Positions 45,928 to 55,036 are shown, counted from the stretch's first letter. The stretch: 64,000 nt of DNA from Collinsella sp. (GCA_031295385.1 JAUMOL010000004.1:1-64000); one strand, 5' to 3'. Notes: generated from the sequence alone by a model not told the origin. Numbers and translations are program-made.

Positions 45928-47232
45928 TTAGGCATCCCAGGCGTCGCGGCCGCGCAGCGCACGCAGGCCAATGTCGTGGCGCAGGGTCTTGCCCTCAAAG
46001 TTGATCTTCTCGCAGGCCTCGTAGGCAAGGTCGCGAGCGTTCTCGAACGTATCGCCCAGCGCGGTCACGGCGAGCACACGACCGCCGTTGGTCACGAGCT
46101 CGCCGTCCACCACGGCAGTACCGGCGTGATACACCGTCACGTTCTCCATAGCCTCGGCATCCTCGATGCCGGTAATGACCTTGCCCTTCTCGTAGCTGCC
46201 GGGATAGCCCGCGCTCGTCAGGACAACGGCCACGGCCCACTCGTCACGCCAATCGAGCTCAATCTGATCGAGCTCGCAGTTGGCGCAAGCCAGCATGACC
46301 TCGACCAGGTCGTTCTTAAGGCGCGGCAGCACGACCTGCGTCTCAGGATCGCCAAAGCGGGCATTGAACTCCAGCACCTTGGGGCCGGCGGGGGTGAGCA
46401 TAAAGCCGCCATACAGGCAGCCGCGGTAGTCGATGCCCTCGGCAGCAAGCTCAGCCACGGTCTGTTCCATGACTTTCACCATGGTAGCGTGCTCCTCGTC
46501 GGTCACGATAGGCACCGGGCTGTAGACGCCCATGCCACCGGTGTTGGGGCCCTTGTCGCCCTCGAGCGCACGCTTGTGGTCCTGCGAGGTGGCCATGGGG
46601 CGCACGGTCTTACCGTCGGTAAAGGCCAGCAGCGAGCACTCGGGGCCGGTCAGCATCTCCTCGATGACCACGGTTTTGCCGGCATCGCCAAAGGTGCCGC
46701 CAAAGCACTCGCGCACGGCCTCCTCGGCCTGCGCAAGCTCAGTCGCCACGATAACGCCCTTGCCTGCGGCCAGGCCGTCGGCCTTCACGACCAGCGGAGC
46801 GCCCTGCTCACGCACATAGGCAAGAGCCGAAGCCTCGTCGGTAAACGAGCCATAGGCTGCCGTCGGGATACCAGCGCGCTCCATGAGCTGCTTGGAGAAC
46901 AGCTTAGAGCCCTCCATCTGGGCGCCCTCGGCGCCCGGGCCAAAGCAGGGAATACCCGCCGCGCGCACGGCGTCGGCCACGCCCGCCACGAGCGGAGCCT
47001 CGGGGCCAATTACCACGAGTCCGCATCCGTGGCTCTGTGCAAACGCCGCCACGGCCGCAGGATCGCAATCGTCGAGAACCACGTTCTCGCCGCAGCTCGC
47101 GGTACCGCCGTTACCCGGCGCGATGTAGAGCTTGCCGGCGCGCGGTGATGCTGCGAGCTTAGCTGCCAAAGCATGCTCGCGGCCGCCGCTGCCCAACAAC
47201 AGGATGTCGATGGTTTGAGTGTCCGCCTTCAA
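45928..47232 (-). CDS. purD: Phosphoribosylamine-glycine ligase
   Basis: The 434-residue ATP-grasp enzyme performs step 2 of purine synthesis. It has ILLLGSGGREHALAAKL at the start, the IGPEAPLVAG motif, LVVKADGLAAGKGV, FGDPETQ and a GRVLAVTALG block. The frame is open to 47400, but the family start matches TTG 47232, five bases after GAGGAGG, giving LKADTQTIDILLLG with a TTG initiator. It is followed by the Nudix gene. Confidence 0.95.
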   Translation of the reverse strand: MKADTQTIDILLLGSGGREHALAAKLAASPRAGKLYIAPGNGGTASCGENVVLDDCDPAAVAAFAQSHGCGLVVIGPEAPLVAGVADAVRAAGIPCFGPGAEGAQMEGSKLFSKQLMERAGIPTAAYGSFTDEASALAYVREQGAPLVVKADGLAAGKGVIVATELAQAEEAVRECFGGTFGDAGKTVVIEEMLTGPECSLLAFTDGKTVRPMATSQDHKRALEGDKGPNTGGMGVYSPVPIVTDEEHATMVKVMEQTVAELAAEGIDYRGCLYGGFMLTPAGPKVLEFNARFGDPETQVVLPRLKNDLVEVMLACANCELDQIELDWRDEWAVAVVLTSAGYPGSYEKGKVITGIEDAEAMENVTVYHAGTAVVDGELVTNGGRVLAVTALGDTFENARDLAYEACEKINFEGKTLRHDIGLRALRGRDAWDA

Positions 47233-47280
47233 GGGTGCCTCCTCTATGGATGAACGGCCCGCTCCGCGCGAGCCCTTTGC

Positions 47281-47328
47281 AAGCAAATATACCCCTCGGC
47301 CGCCCGTCCGGGCTGCAAAGGGGTATAT
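47281..47328 (-). terminator. Terminator between purA and purD
   Basis: On the minus strand ATATACCCCT pairs with AGGGGTATAT, with an inner GCCCG / CGGGC pair, followed by TTTGCTT. Confidence 0.75.
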
Positions 47329-47350
47329 CGCAATAACCGAATAGTGCCGA

Positions 47351-48637
47351 TTACTTCCAGAATCGGTTGATGATCTGCTCGCGACCGGCGCCGACGCCAA
47401 TGAACGTCACGCGGGTGTGTGCCAGATCCTCGATAAATGCCACGTAGTCCTGAGCCTCCTGCGGCAGCTCGTCAAAGCTGCGGCAACCGGTAATGTCGCA
47501 CTTCCAGCCGGGGAGCTCCTCGTAGATGGGCTTGGCGTGCTCAAAGCGCACCTGATGCTCGGGCACGCTCGTGTAACGCTCGCCGTCGACGTCGTAGGCA
47601 ACGCACACCTTGATGGTATCGAAGGCCGAAAGCACGTCGAGCTTGGTCATGGCGATATCGGTGAGGCCGTTGACACGCGAGGCGTAGTTGGCGATGGGGC
47701 CATCGAACCAACCGCAGCGACGACGGCGACCGGTGGTCACGCCGTACTCATAGCCTTCCTCGGTCAGCGTATGGCCGGCCTCGGACTCATAGGAAAGCTC
47801 GGTGGGCATGGGGCCCGAACCGACGCGGGTGATATAGGCCTTCATGACGCCCAGCACGCGGTCGACATTCTTCATACCGACGCCGGAGCCGGTGATGGCG
47901 CCGCCGGCGGTGCAGTTGGATGACGTCACGTACGGATAGGTGCCGTGGTCAATGTCGAGCAGCGTTGCCTGGGCGCCCTCGAACAGCAGGTCCTTGCCCT
48001 CGTCGATCATGTTGTTGAGCAGCAGGCTCGTCTCGGTGATGTAGGGGCGCAGGCGCTCGGCCATGGGCAGATACTCGTCGCAGATCTGGTCCACGGTGTA
48101 GGTGGGCAGGTGGTAGATGAGCTCCAGCTCCGGATTCACGCGGGCAAGAGCGGTCTCCAGCTTGTCGCGGAACAGCGCCTCGTCCAGCATGTCCTGCATG
48201 CGCAGGCCGATGCGGGCCATCTTGTCCTGGTAGCACGGACCGATGCCGCGCTTGGTGGTACCGATGTTCTTCTTGCCGAGCTTCTGCTCAAAAGCACCAT
48301 CCAGATCGATGTGGTACGGCATGATGATGTGCGCGTTGCCACTGATCTTGAGGTTCTTGGTGGTGATGCCGTCGGCCTCGAACATGTCGATCTCCTCAAG
48401 GACAACCTTGGGGTTGACGACGCAGCCGTTACCGATCACCGACATATGGTCGGAATACATGATGCCGGAGGGCACCTGGTGCAGGCCGTACTTCTTGCCG
48501 TTGACGACGATGGTGTGGCCGGCGTTATTACCGCCCGAATAGCGCACGACGGCATCGAAGTCGCCGGCGACCAGGTCACAGATCTTACCCTTGCCCTCAT
48601 CGCCCCACTGGGCACCGACCAAAACGGTTGACGGCAT
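47351..48637 (-). CDS. purA: Adenylosuccinate synthetase
   Basis: The 428-residue enzyme commits IMP to AMP. It has VLVGAQWGDEGKGKICDL with the catalytic Asp, GGNNAGHT, GTTKRGIGPCY, FEGAQATLLDIDHGTYP and TTGRRRRCGWFD. It is the last gene of the rpsF-ssb-rpsR-rplI-dnaB-purA run and ends at a terminator. Confidence 0.97.
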   Translation of the reverse strand: MPSTVLVGAQWGDEGKGKICDLVAGDFDAVVRYSGGNNAGHTIVVNGKKYGLHQVPSGIMYSDHMSVIGNGCVVNPKVVLEEIDMFEADGITTKNLKISGNAHIIMPYHIDLDGAFEQKLGKKNIGTTKRGIGPCYQDKMARIGLRMQDMLDEALFRDKLETALARVNPELELIYHLPTYTVDQICDEYLPMAERLRPYITETSLLLNNMIDEGKDLLFEGAQATLLDIDHGTYPYVTSSNCTAGGAITGSGVGMKNVDRVLGVMKAYITRVGSGPMPTELSYESEAGHTLTEEGYEYGVTTGRRRRCGWFDGPIANYASRVNGLTDIAMTKLDVLSAFDTIKVCVAYDVDGERYTSVPEHQVRFEHAKPIYEELPGWKCDITGCRSFDELPQEAQDYVAFIEDLAHTRVTFIGVGAGREQIINRFWK

Positions 48638-48730
48638 GTTTACTCCTTACATTCATGGACTGTCTACGCGCCACGCTGGCACGCAGAAGCACAAAACATT
48701 CCCAGTATACCCGTGCAACGGGCGCCTGTC

Positions 48731-50122
48731 CTACTCCTCGGTATGCGCCCCATCAAGCTCATAGAACTTGGTGGATGCCGGCAGGAACATCAGATCGACA
48801 TCACCGATCGGGCCCGAACGGTTCTTGGCCACGACGATACGCGTAACGCCCTCGTCGGGTCGATCGTCACGCGAGGCCTCGGCCTCATCGGCGGAGCGGT
48901 CCAAGAACATAACGATGTCGGCGTCCTGCTCGATGGAGCCCGATTCACGCAGGTCGGACAGCTGCGGGCGTTTGCCGGTACGGGACTCAACCTGACGCGA
49001 CAGCTGCGATAGCGCGATTAACGGAATCTTGAGCTCCTTGGCCATGATCTTTAAACCACGCGACATCTCGGAGACCTCGACGGTACGGCTCTCGGAGCGA
49101 CGTCCCGGCGGAGGACTCACCAGCTGCAGGTAGTCCAGGATAATGATGGCCTTCTCCTTGTTGTGGAGCATACGGCGGCTCTTGGCGCGAATCTCGGTCA
49201 CCGTGGTGCCGGGCGTATCGTCAATCAGAATGTCGAGCTTAGACAAGGTCTGCGTGGCCTCGTTGATATTGGCCCACTGTTCGGGACTAATGCGGCCCGT
49301 ACGGAAGTCGCTGATCGAAATCATGGCGTAGGCGCAAATCAGGCGCTGGGCAATTTCCTTGCCCGACATCTCCAGCGAGAAGAAGCCGACGGTATAACCA
49401 GCAGCGGCAGCGTTAAGTGCCAGGTTCAGAGCGAACGACGTCTTACCCACGGCAGGGCGGGCGCCGATAATGATGAGCTGGCCCTCGCGGAAACCCATAA
49501 GCATGCGGTCGAGCGACGGGAAGCCGGTGGGCACGCCCGCGGCCTGTCCGCCGGCCTTACACACTTCCTCGGCCTCGTTATAGGCCTCGACCATAAACTC
49601 GGTCAGTGTCTTATAGCTCGACTTGACCTCGCGCGCCGTGACCTTGAGCAGCTTGCTCTCGGCCAGCTCCACGACCTCTTTGGTGTCGGTAGGGGCGTTG
49701 TAGGCCAGCGCGTTGATCTCGTTGGTGGCACCGATCAGCTCGCGCAGCATCGAGTCGCGACGGACGATGGCGGCATGGTGCTGCCAGTTCACGAGCGACA
49801 GGGTCTGACCCATCAGCTCCAAAATGTAGGCCTCGCCGCCCACGGCATCAAGCTTGTTAATGCTGCGCAGGTAATCGATCAGCGAGATAGAGTCGATGGG
49901 AATGCGGCTGTTGTACATATCGACCATCGCGGTGTAGATGGTCTTATGAATGGGCCGGTAGAAGTCATCGGGCTGCAGCTCGACCTGGGCCTCCTCGACC
50001 ACCTCGGGCGACAGCAGCATGGCGGCCAGTACGTTGGCCTCTGCATCTTGGTTTTGAGGGAGACCCAATTTGGAACCGCGGTCCTCAACCGTCAGCCCCA
50101 TCTCCCTTTCGTCATATGCCAT
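48731..50122 (-). CDS. dnaB: Replicative DNA helicase
   Basis: The 463-residue helicase unwinds DNA at the replication fork. The N-terminal domain (LPQNQDAEANVLAAMLLSPEVV) is followed by the RecA-like motor with GARPAVGKTSFALNLAL (Walker A), IILDYLQLVSPP (Walker B) and SQLSRQVESR. The frame is open to 50134; ATG 50122, six bases after GAGG, is chosen. No intein is present. Confidence 0.97.
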   Translation of the reverse strand: MAYDEREMGLTVEDRGSKLGLPQNQDAEANVLAAMLLSPEVVEEAQVELQPDDFYRPIHKTIYTAMVDMYNSRIPIDSISLIDYLRSINKLDAVGGEAYILELMGQTLSLVNWQHHAAIVRRDSMLRELIGATNEINALAYNAPTDTKEVVELAESKLLKVTAREVKSSYKTLTEFMVEAYNEAEEVCKAGGQAAGVPTGFPSLDRMLMGFREGQLIIIGARPAVGKTSFALNLALNAAAAGYTVGFFSLEMSGKEIAQRLICAYAMISISDFRTGRISPEQWANINEATQTLSKLDILIDDTPGTTVTEIRAKSRRMLHNKEKAIIILDYLQLVSPPPGRRSESRTVEVSEMSRGLKIMAKELKIPLIALSQLSRQVESRTGKRPQLSDLRESGSIEQDADIVMFLDRSADEAEASRDDRPDEGVTRIVVAKNRSGPIGDVDLMFLPASTKFYELDGAHTEE

Positions 50123-50275
50123 GAGCATCCTCATTCATATCGCTTGCGAGCATCCATAGTATCAGCCACGGTCCCAAAACGGGCCGCGCCCCGGCAATCA
50201 TCACCGAACGAAACGGATGAACGGTCCCGTATATAGGACTTCGACGCACCGTTCACCATGACACTCACTCAGCGC

Positions 50276-50318
50276 AAAAAACAAAAGGGCGCCCTGGTCT
50301 CCCAGAGCGCCCTTCTTA
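50276..50318 (-). terminator. Terminator after rplI
   Basis: On the minus strand AAGGGCGC pairs with GCGCCCTT around CTCTGGGAGACCAGG, followed by TTGTTTTTTG. Confidence 0.85.
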
Positions 50319-50346
50319 GAACAAGATTGTTGCGTTGCAGCAAATG

Positions 50347-50886
50347 CTACTCGGCAGCAGCCTCAGTCTCGACCTCGGCGGTCTCGGCCTCGGCGACCTC
50401 AGCGGTCTCCTCAGCCTCAGCCTCGGCAGCGAGCTCCTCGGCGGTAACGCCAACGAGAACGACAACCTCGGCCTTGATCTCGCGGTACAGCGAGATGGCA
50501 ACGGAGTGGGCACCGGCAACCTTGATGGGCTTACCGAGCTCGACGCGCTTGCGGTCGATGTCCATACCGAGCTGAGCCTTGATGGCGTCAGCGATCATAG
50601 CGGCGGTAACGGAGCCAAAGAGGATGCCCTCGTCGCCGACCTTGACGTCAACGGTGACCGTCTTGCCCTCGAAGGCAGCCTTGGTCTCGTTGGCGGTAGC
50701 CAGACGGACGGCCTCGCGCTTGGCGATGTTGTTGCGACGCTCGTCAAGCTGTTTGAGGTTGCCCTTGGTGGCGGCAACAGCAAGCTTCTTGGGGAACAGG
50801 AAGTTCTCAGCGTAACCCTGAGCGACCTCTACGACGTCACCCTCGCCGCCCTTGCCCTTGATCTCATCGAGAAGAATAACCTTCAT
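50347..50886 (-). CDS. rplI: 50S ribosomal protein L9 with acidic tail
   Basis: The 179-residue protein binds 23S rRNA. It begins MKVILLDEIKGKGGEGDVVEVAQGYAENFLFP, the L9 N-domain, with linker helix and C-domain following. L9 is usually about 150 residues; the extra 30 are an Ala/Glu tail (EELAAEAEAEETAEVAEAE and on). It is 15 bases after rpsR. GGGAGACACATC precedes the ATG. Confidence 0.97.
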   Translation of the reverse strand: MKVILLDEIKGKGGEGDVVEVAQGYAENFLFPKKLAVAATKGNLKQLDERRNNIAKREAVRLATANETKAAFEGKTVTVDVKVGDEGILFGSVTAAMIADAIKAQLGMDIDRKRVELGKPIKVAGAHSVAISLYREIKAEVVVLVGVTAEELAAEAEAEETAEVAEAETAEVETEAAAE

Positions 50887-50901
50887 GATGTGTCTCCCTT
50901 C

Positions 50902-51168
50902 TTAGCCGCGGTCGCGGTTGCCACGAGAGGAAACCACGGGGACGGTGTACGGCAGGAGAGCCATCTCGCGGGCGCGCTTGATGGCGTTGGCGATGTCATG
51001 CTGATGCTGCGTGCAAGCGCCAGTGACGCGACGGGGCTTGATCTTGCCACGGTCGGTCATGTACTTACGGAGAAGCTGAGTGTCCTTATAGTCGATGAAC
51101 TCAGTGTTCTCCTTGCAGAACTGGCAGTACTTACGACGCGGCTGACGTGCAGAAAAATCATTAGCCAT
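50902..51168 (-). CDS. rpsR: 30S ribosomal protein S18
   Basis: The 88-residue protein has RKYCQFCKENTEFIDYKDTQLLRKYMTDRGKIKPRRVTG, the S18 core. The CxxC pair is a possible zinc site, the C+ form. The frame is open to 51219, but AAAGGTATTTTGAC and the family length select ATG 51168. Confidence 0.97.
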   Translation of the reverse strand: MANDFSARQPRRKYCQFCKENTEFIDYKDTQLLRKYMTDRGKIKPRRVTGACTQHQHDIANAIKRAREMALLPYTVPVVSSRGNRDRG

Positions 51169-51240
51169 GTCAAAATACCTTTCGTTTGGCAACTTCGGCG
51201 AACCAAAGCCGCCTCTCACTCAAAAATAGGTGAACAGCCC

Positions 51241-51693
51241 TTAAAACGGGATGTCCTCATCGTAGACGTCGACCGCGGGCGGCGTAGCCACCGGTGCGGC
51301 AGGACGTGCTGCGGGCGCGGGGGCTGCGGGGGCGTAACCGCCCTGGTCGTAGCCACCCTGGCCACCACGGGAGCTCATAAACTCGATCTCATCGACGATG
51401 ACCTCAAGCTTGCTCCGGCGCTGGCCGTCGCGCTCCCAAGAGCTGTAGCGCAGCTTGCCCTCGATCGCGACCTTGTTTCCCTTTGCCAGGAAACGGCTCA
51501 CGGCCTCGGCGCGGGTGCCGAACATGGTGCAGTCGACAAAGTTGGGATAGTCCTCCCACTCGCCAGTCTGCGCGTTGCGGCGACGATCGTTCACGGCGAC
51601 GCCAAAGGACAGAACCTGGGTTCCGCCGGCGGTGGCGCGCAGCTCGGGATCGCGGGTGAGGTTACCGGTGATGTTCACTCGATTGATGCTCAT
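51241..51693 (-). CDS. ssb: Single-stranded DNA-binding protein
   Basis: The 150-residue protein has the OB fold (MSINRVNITGNLTRDPELRATAGGTQVLSF, then NFVDCTMFG and VAIEGKLRYSSWERDGQRRSKLEV), a Gly/Pro/Ala-rich linker and the protein-docking tail DVYDEDIPF. It is encoded between the S6 and S18 genes as in most bacteria. Confidence 0.97.
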   Translation of the reverse strand: MSINRVNITGNLTRDPELRATAGGTQVLSFGVAVNDRRRNAQTGEWEDYPNFVDCTMFGTRAEAVSRFLAKGNKVAIEGKLRYSSWERDGQRRSKLEVIVDEIEFMSSRGGQGGYDQGGYAPAAPAPAARPAAPVATPPAVDVYDEDIPF

Positions 51694-51741
51694 AACTCAC
51701 TACTTCCTCTTGGGGCACAAGCCCAGTCCAAAACGACAGTC

Positions 51742-52035
51742 TTACTCCTGGTCGTCGCGACGGACGATCATGTGGCGGACCACAGCGTCGGTGATGCGCA
51801 GGACGCGATCAAGCTCGGCGATCTGGGTAGGATCTGCGTGGAAGTTGATGAGGGTGTAGTCACCATCGGTGAGGTCGTTGATCTCGTAGGCGAGCTTGCG
51901 CTTGCCCCACTCGTCAACGGAGTCGACCTTGCCAGCGCCCTCAGCGATCGTGGTATCGATACGCTTCATAACAGCGAGACGAGTCTCGGGGTCGAGCGAC
52001 GGGTCAACAAAGAACAGCAGTTCATAAGCCTTCAT
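51742..52035 (-). CDS. rpsF: 30S ribosomal protein S6
   Basis: The 97-residue protein begins MKAYELLFFVDPSLDPETR and has the WGKRKLAYEINDLTDGDYTLINF and LRITDAVVRHMIVR segments of S6. The frame is open to 52056, but GGAGGTGACAAT sets ATG 52035. It is first in the operon and partner of S18. Confidence 0.97.
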   Translation of the reverse strand: MKAYELLFFVDPSLDPETRLAVMKRIDTTIAEGAGKVDSVDEWGKRKLAYEINDLTDGDYTLINFHADPTQIAELDRVLRITDAVVRHMIVRRDDQE

Positions 52036-52061
52036 ATTGTCACCTCCTCTGGGCAAATGTG

Positions 52062-52090
52062 GCTTCAGGTCGTGAAGGTGCGCCTGAAGC
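52062..52090 (-). promoter_or_regulatory. Hairpin in the rpsF leader
   Basis: GCTTCAGG and CCTGAAGC form an 8-bp stem around a 13-base loop, 27 bases before the rpsF start. The position fits the S6:S18-binding leader that represses this operon in many bacteria, but the diagnostic bulge was not verified. Confidence 0.35.
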
Positions 52091-52495
52091 AGGAAAAGAC
52101 TTGGTAATAATATCTTTCAACCTCCTAGGCTGCAAGAATATGCAGCTACAACCTCATGACCTCCACATATGCCCATACTCGCACGACGTTTCATGCGCAT
52201 TCCAACCAAATGCTGACCAAAAGCTTGACGGATCTGTGGACAAGATACGGTGCCGTGAGGACAAGCTGAGCCAAGCCACAGGTCAACGGGCGCATGGTTG
52301 TGGTCGCAAAATGCATACCAGTGGCCCACAGCACCACCCAAAGATTTTTAAATTCATTGCCAAATCGCTTATAAATACCCCCTTTGAACAATCGAGTTGA
52401 TCAACTACGCTGGTCGGAAGCCGTTTTTTGGCATCTCAAACCCCGCTGCAACGCCAAACGCGGCCAAGCGTTTTAAAAAATGCCAACTTTTCTGT
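52091..52495. other. Noncoding interval between rpsF and tRNA-Ser
   Basis: No gene is supported here; the short open frames lack coding character. It should contain the rpsF promoter on the minus strand. Nothing else was recognised. Confidence 0.4.
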
Positions 52496-52523
52496 TTGCA
52501 CTTTGCGATTCCTCGTGTATACT
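52496..52523 (+). promoter_or_regulatory. Promoter of tRNA-Ser
   Basis: TTGCAC (52496-52501) and TATACT (52518-52523) are separated by 16 bases. Transcription would begin near 52530, ten bases before the tRNA. Confidence 0.75.
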
Positions 52524-52539
52524 GACTTTCGCATTTAAC

Positions 52540-52630
52540 GGAGAGTTGTCCGAGTGGCCGAAGGAGCACGATTGGAAATCGTGTAGGCGTCAAAAGCGTC
52601 TCCAGGGTTCAAATCCCTGACTCTCCGCCA
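52540..52630 (+). tRNA. tRNA-Ser (anticodon GGA)
   Basis: The acceptor GGAGAGT pairs with ACTCTCC. The anticodon loop TTGGAAA gives GGA, a long variable arm (class II) follows, and the T arm contains GGTTCAAATCC. CCA is encoded at 52628-52630. Confidence 0.95.
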
Positions 52631-52638
52631 GTTAATTC

Positions 52639-52669
52639 CAAAGCAGGCCTTTGAGCCTGCTTTGTTTTT
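52639..52669 (+). terminator. Terminator after tRNA-Ser (GGA)
   Basis: AAAGCAGGC pairs with GCCTGCTTT around six bases, followed by GTTTTT. Confidence 0.85.
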
Positions 52670-52678
52670 ACCCCACGC

Positions 52679-52769
52679 GGAGGGGTGGCAGAGTGGTTGA
52701 ATGCGGCGGTCTCGAAAACCGTTTGGCCTGTATAAGGTCACGAGGGTTCGAATCCCTCCTCCTCCGCCA
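52679..52769 (+). tRNA. tRNA-Ser (anticodon CGA)
   Basis: The acceptor GGAGGGG pairs with CTCCTCC (one G-T pair). The anticodon loop CTCGAAA gives CGA. A long variable arm and GGTTCGAATCC T arm follow, with CCA encoded at the end. Confidence 0.95.
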
Positions 52770-52781
52770 TTAGATGGTATG

Positions 52782-52808
52782 AGCCCCAGCAATGGGGCTT
52801 TTTTTGTT
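52782..52808 (+). terminator. Terminator after tRNA-Ser (CGA)
   Basis: AGCCCC and GGGGCT form the stem, followed by TTTTTTGTT. Confidence 0.85.
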
Positions 52809-52837
52809 ATCGAAATACGTCTCGATCCCACGCTTCC

Positions 52838-52912
52838 CCAAACATGTACGTCACCCTCCAAAACCGACATTTTTCGACATCTTTGAAGGCTGACGTACAC
52901 GTTTGGATTGAG
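52838..52912. repeat. 75-bp palindromic element, copy A (CATGTACGTC ends)
   Basis: CCAAACATGTACGTC at the left is mirrored by GACGTACACGTTTGG at the right; CCTCCAAAAC pairs loosely with CTTTGAAGG inside. It lies 15 bases beyond the stop of the nuclease-like gene at 52928. Its reverse complement closely matches copy B at 54033-54109. Confidence 0.85.
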
Positions 52913-52927
52913 TTCACGGGAGTGGCA

Positions 52928-53935
52928 CTATTCGGAAGGTGCCTCTTCGTCTCGCATGCCCTTCCAGTTGCGGATAAGCGCCTTGCGTAGTTCGTTTTGC
53001 TCTCGCTGGTACCCGGTGTCGGTACAGCGAGGCATGCCGAGTGCTTCGCGAATGTTGTTCATGGCGCGGTGAAAGGCGAGCTGGCTGCCGAACTGAGCCG
53101 AAGTGAGCGTAACGATTCGATATCCCATTTGGGAGAGAACGGCCTCTCGTTCCGCATCTGCCCCCTTGCGCTCGAACTCATCGTGAAAACCGCCCTTATA
53201 TTCGATACCGAGCTCCCTGCGCTTATAGGTAATGAGGGCATCGATTTTGAGTGTTCGGGCTTTTGTGCAATGCCAGAGACGTTGAGGGATCTCGAGCGGT
53301 TTGTTGAGTTCGATACCTCGGATACCAACCCCGCCTTCGCTTGTTGGGAGCGAGAGGGCGATTGCCGAAGCGGTCTCCATAGGCGAGGCCGAGTGATCGT
53401 AGATGTGCCTGAGCGCGAGCCGTGCACGTGTGGCACCGGGTTTGCCGGGGTGCCGATCGAGCAGTTCGGTTATTTCATCCTTGGAGGTGGTGGCTGGTTG
53501 CTCGGTATAAGGGTCGGCGGGATTGAGCCTCATGCGATAATCGCCGCAAACTTCATAGCCATATTCGAGATATTCGATCCTATCCATCCACTCGGCAGCG
53601 AGCACAAAGGTGAAGGCTTCGTCGGTGATGAAGATTCCGGGCGTCAACTCGTTAATATACTCGTAGGGAAGATTTTGTCCAAGAATGTGACAAACGACGC
53701 CTTTGGTACGAATTCGCTCGAATTCGAATACAACCGCGATATCGATAGTCTTAAGCATATCGGACGGAATGCCGCAGTCGGTAAGAGCCTGTCGTATGCG
53801 CGCAACACGTTGCTGGGTGGAGATGCCTTGTGCGCCTATCTGGTAGTCGTGCCGCGCAAGAGACTGAACCAAATTCTGGGGTGCATGATGGACAAGCCAT
53901 GCGGTTTTATGCGAAATGAGAACAGGGGTATCCAT
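52928..53935 (-). CDS. Nuclease-like protein of the DUF559/Vsr-fold type, cassette 2
   Basis: The 335-residue product is a distant relative of the protein at 10884. Shared features are VLISHKTA near the start (5-12), a middle block with a LEYGYEVCGDYRM segment (123-135), SASPMETA (182), GGVGIRGIELN (201-211), Asp232 in LKIDALI, then Glu245-x-Lys247 in IEYKGGFHDE, and a final MGYRIVTLTSAQF. Asp...Glu-x-Lys is the PD-(D/E)XK pattern, kept intact here. GAGAGG precedes the ATG. Palindromic copies A and B bracket it. Biological role is unknown; an AbiEi-like or DNA-repair nuclease is possible. Confidence 0.65.
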   Translation of the reverse strand: MDTPVLISHKTAWLVHHAPQNLVQSLARHDYQIGAQGISTQQRVARIRQALTDCGIPSDMLKTIDIAVVFEFERIRTKGVVCHILGQNLPYEYINELTPGIFITDEAFTFVLAAEWMDRIEYLEYGYEVCGDYRMRLNPADPYTEQPATTSKDEITELLDRHPGKPGATRARLALRHIYDHSASPMETASAIALSLPTSEGGVGIRGIELNKPLEIPQRLWHCTKARTLKIDALITYKRRELGIEYKGGFHDEFERKGADAEREAVLSQMGYRIVTLTSAQFGSQLAFHRAMNNIREALGMPRCTDTGYQREQNELRKALIRNWKGMRDEEAPSE

Positions 53936-54032
53936 TGAGGGCCTCTCGCTCTGAGCCGGTATCCAACTCTTATGTCCGTTGAAGTGGGGAAATATACCGG
54001 ATGTGAGTAAATCAACTCACTCATGCTGTGAG

Positions 54033-54109
54033 CTCAATCCAAACATGTACGTCCGCCTCCAAAGATGTCGAAAAATGCCGTTTTTGGAGGGCGACGTACA
54101 TGTTTTGGA
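54033..54109. repeat. 77-bp palindromic element, copy B (CATGTACGTC ends)
   Basis: CCAAACATGTACGTCCGCCT at the left is mirrored by GGGCGACGTACATGTTTTGG at the right, with CCTCCAAA / TTTGGAGG inside. It is about 97 bases upstream of the nuclease-like gene start and inverted relative to copy A. The rest of 53936-54239 shows only the ribosome site of the next gene. Confidence 0.85.
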
Positions 54110-54239
54110 TCCCCGGCATTCCAGCAATGCCATGTCAGCATCCGCTGCCAACCGTTTACCGAGCAATAGGGTCGCCAGGCCCGCCAACCATGTACTATGT
54201 ACGGGCATTGTCTAAACCCACGATCCAAAGGACCCCATC

Positions 54240-54929
54240 TTGCCCGTTGCCGCCGCTATGATCGTTACCGCACACGCCTCGGATGCCATGGTCGCCATCC
54301 CGTTTTGGCTCGAGATGTTCGCCGTCGTCGCGGCATCGATCTCGGGCGTGTTGGTCGCGCGCGAGCACAAGCTCGACCTGGTGGGCGCCGTCGCGCTCGC
54401 CGTGGTCTGTGGACTGGGCGGCGGTCTTTTGCGCGATATGACACTCCAGGTGGGCAACGTCTACATCCTCAACCAGCCGATGGCACTCCCGCTTTCCATT
54501 GCCACGGCAGCCATCATCTATATTTTCCCGGCAATCGTCGACAAACCCGAAAAACTCATTCCCCTGCTCGATATCATCTCGGTCGGCATCTACGCCGCCA
54601 CTGGAGCAGACAAGGCGCTGGTCTACGGCTTTGCGCCGGCGGTGTGCATCATGATGGGCTTTTTCACCGCGGTGGGCGGCGGCATGTTGCGCGACGGCTT
54701 TATGGGCGTGGTTCCGGGCATTTTCCAACGTACTAACTTTTATGCCATCGCCGCCATCGCCGGATCGACAAGCTATGTGTGTCTCGTTATGAGCGGTATC
54801 ATGAGCAATGTCGCCGCGCTGGTCGTATGCGTTGTCGTTACCATGGGTCTGCGCTGGCTCTCGCTGCGCTTTGACATCAAAAGCCCCACCGAAGAAGATA
54901 TCGCGCGCTTCTTGCACCGTAAAAAGTAG
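54240..54929 (+). CDS. TRIC-family cation channel (UPF0126)
   Basis: The 229-residue membrane protein has about seven membrane segments and the paired motifs GLGGGLLRDM (near 60) and VGGGMLRDGFMG (near 145), the repeat that defines bacterial TRIC-type channels. It probably carries potassium or other small cations. TTG 54240 is the chosen start, seven bases after AAAGGA; ATG 54258 (MIVTAHA) is an alternative. Confidence 0.88.
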   Translation: MPVAAAMIVTAHASDAMVAIPFWLEMFAVVAASISGVLVAREHKLDLVGAVALAVVCGLGGGLLRDMTLQVGNVYILNQPMALPLSIATAAIIYIFPAIVDKPEKLIPLLDIISVGIYAATGADKALVYGFAPAVCIMMGFFTAVGGGMLRDGFMGVVPGIFQRTNFYAIAAIAGSTSYVCLVMSGIMSNVAALVVCVVVTMGLRWLSLRFDIKSPTEEDIARFLHRKK

Positions 54930-55036
54930 ACAGCACGGCACGACCCTTCGAAATGCAACCGAGAGGTTCTTTTAGAGCGCCCCCGCGTTGGGTACCCTGT
55001 TAGGTATATGCCGAACACCTAACAAAAGGATCAACC

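Noticed and set aside
48731..50122. Intein in dnaB
   Set aside because: The helicase reads through all motifs at normal length without an insertion.
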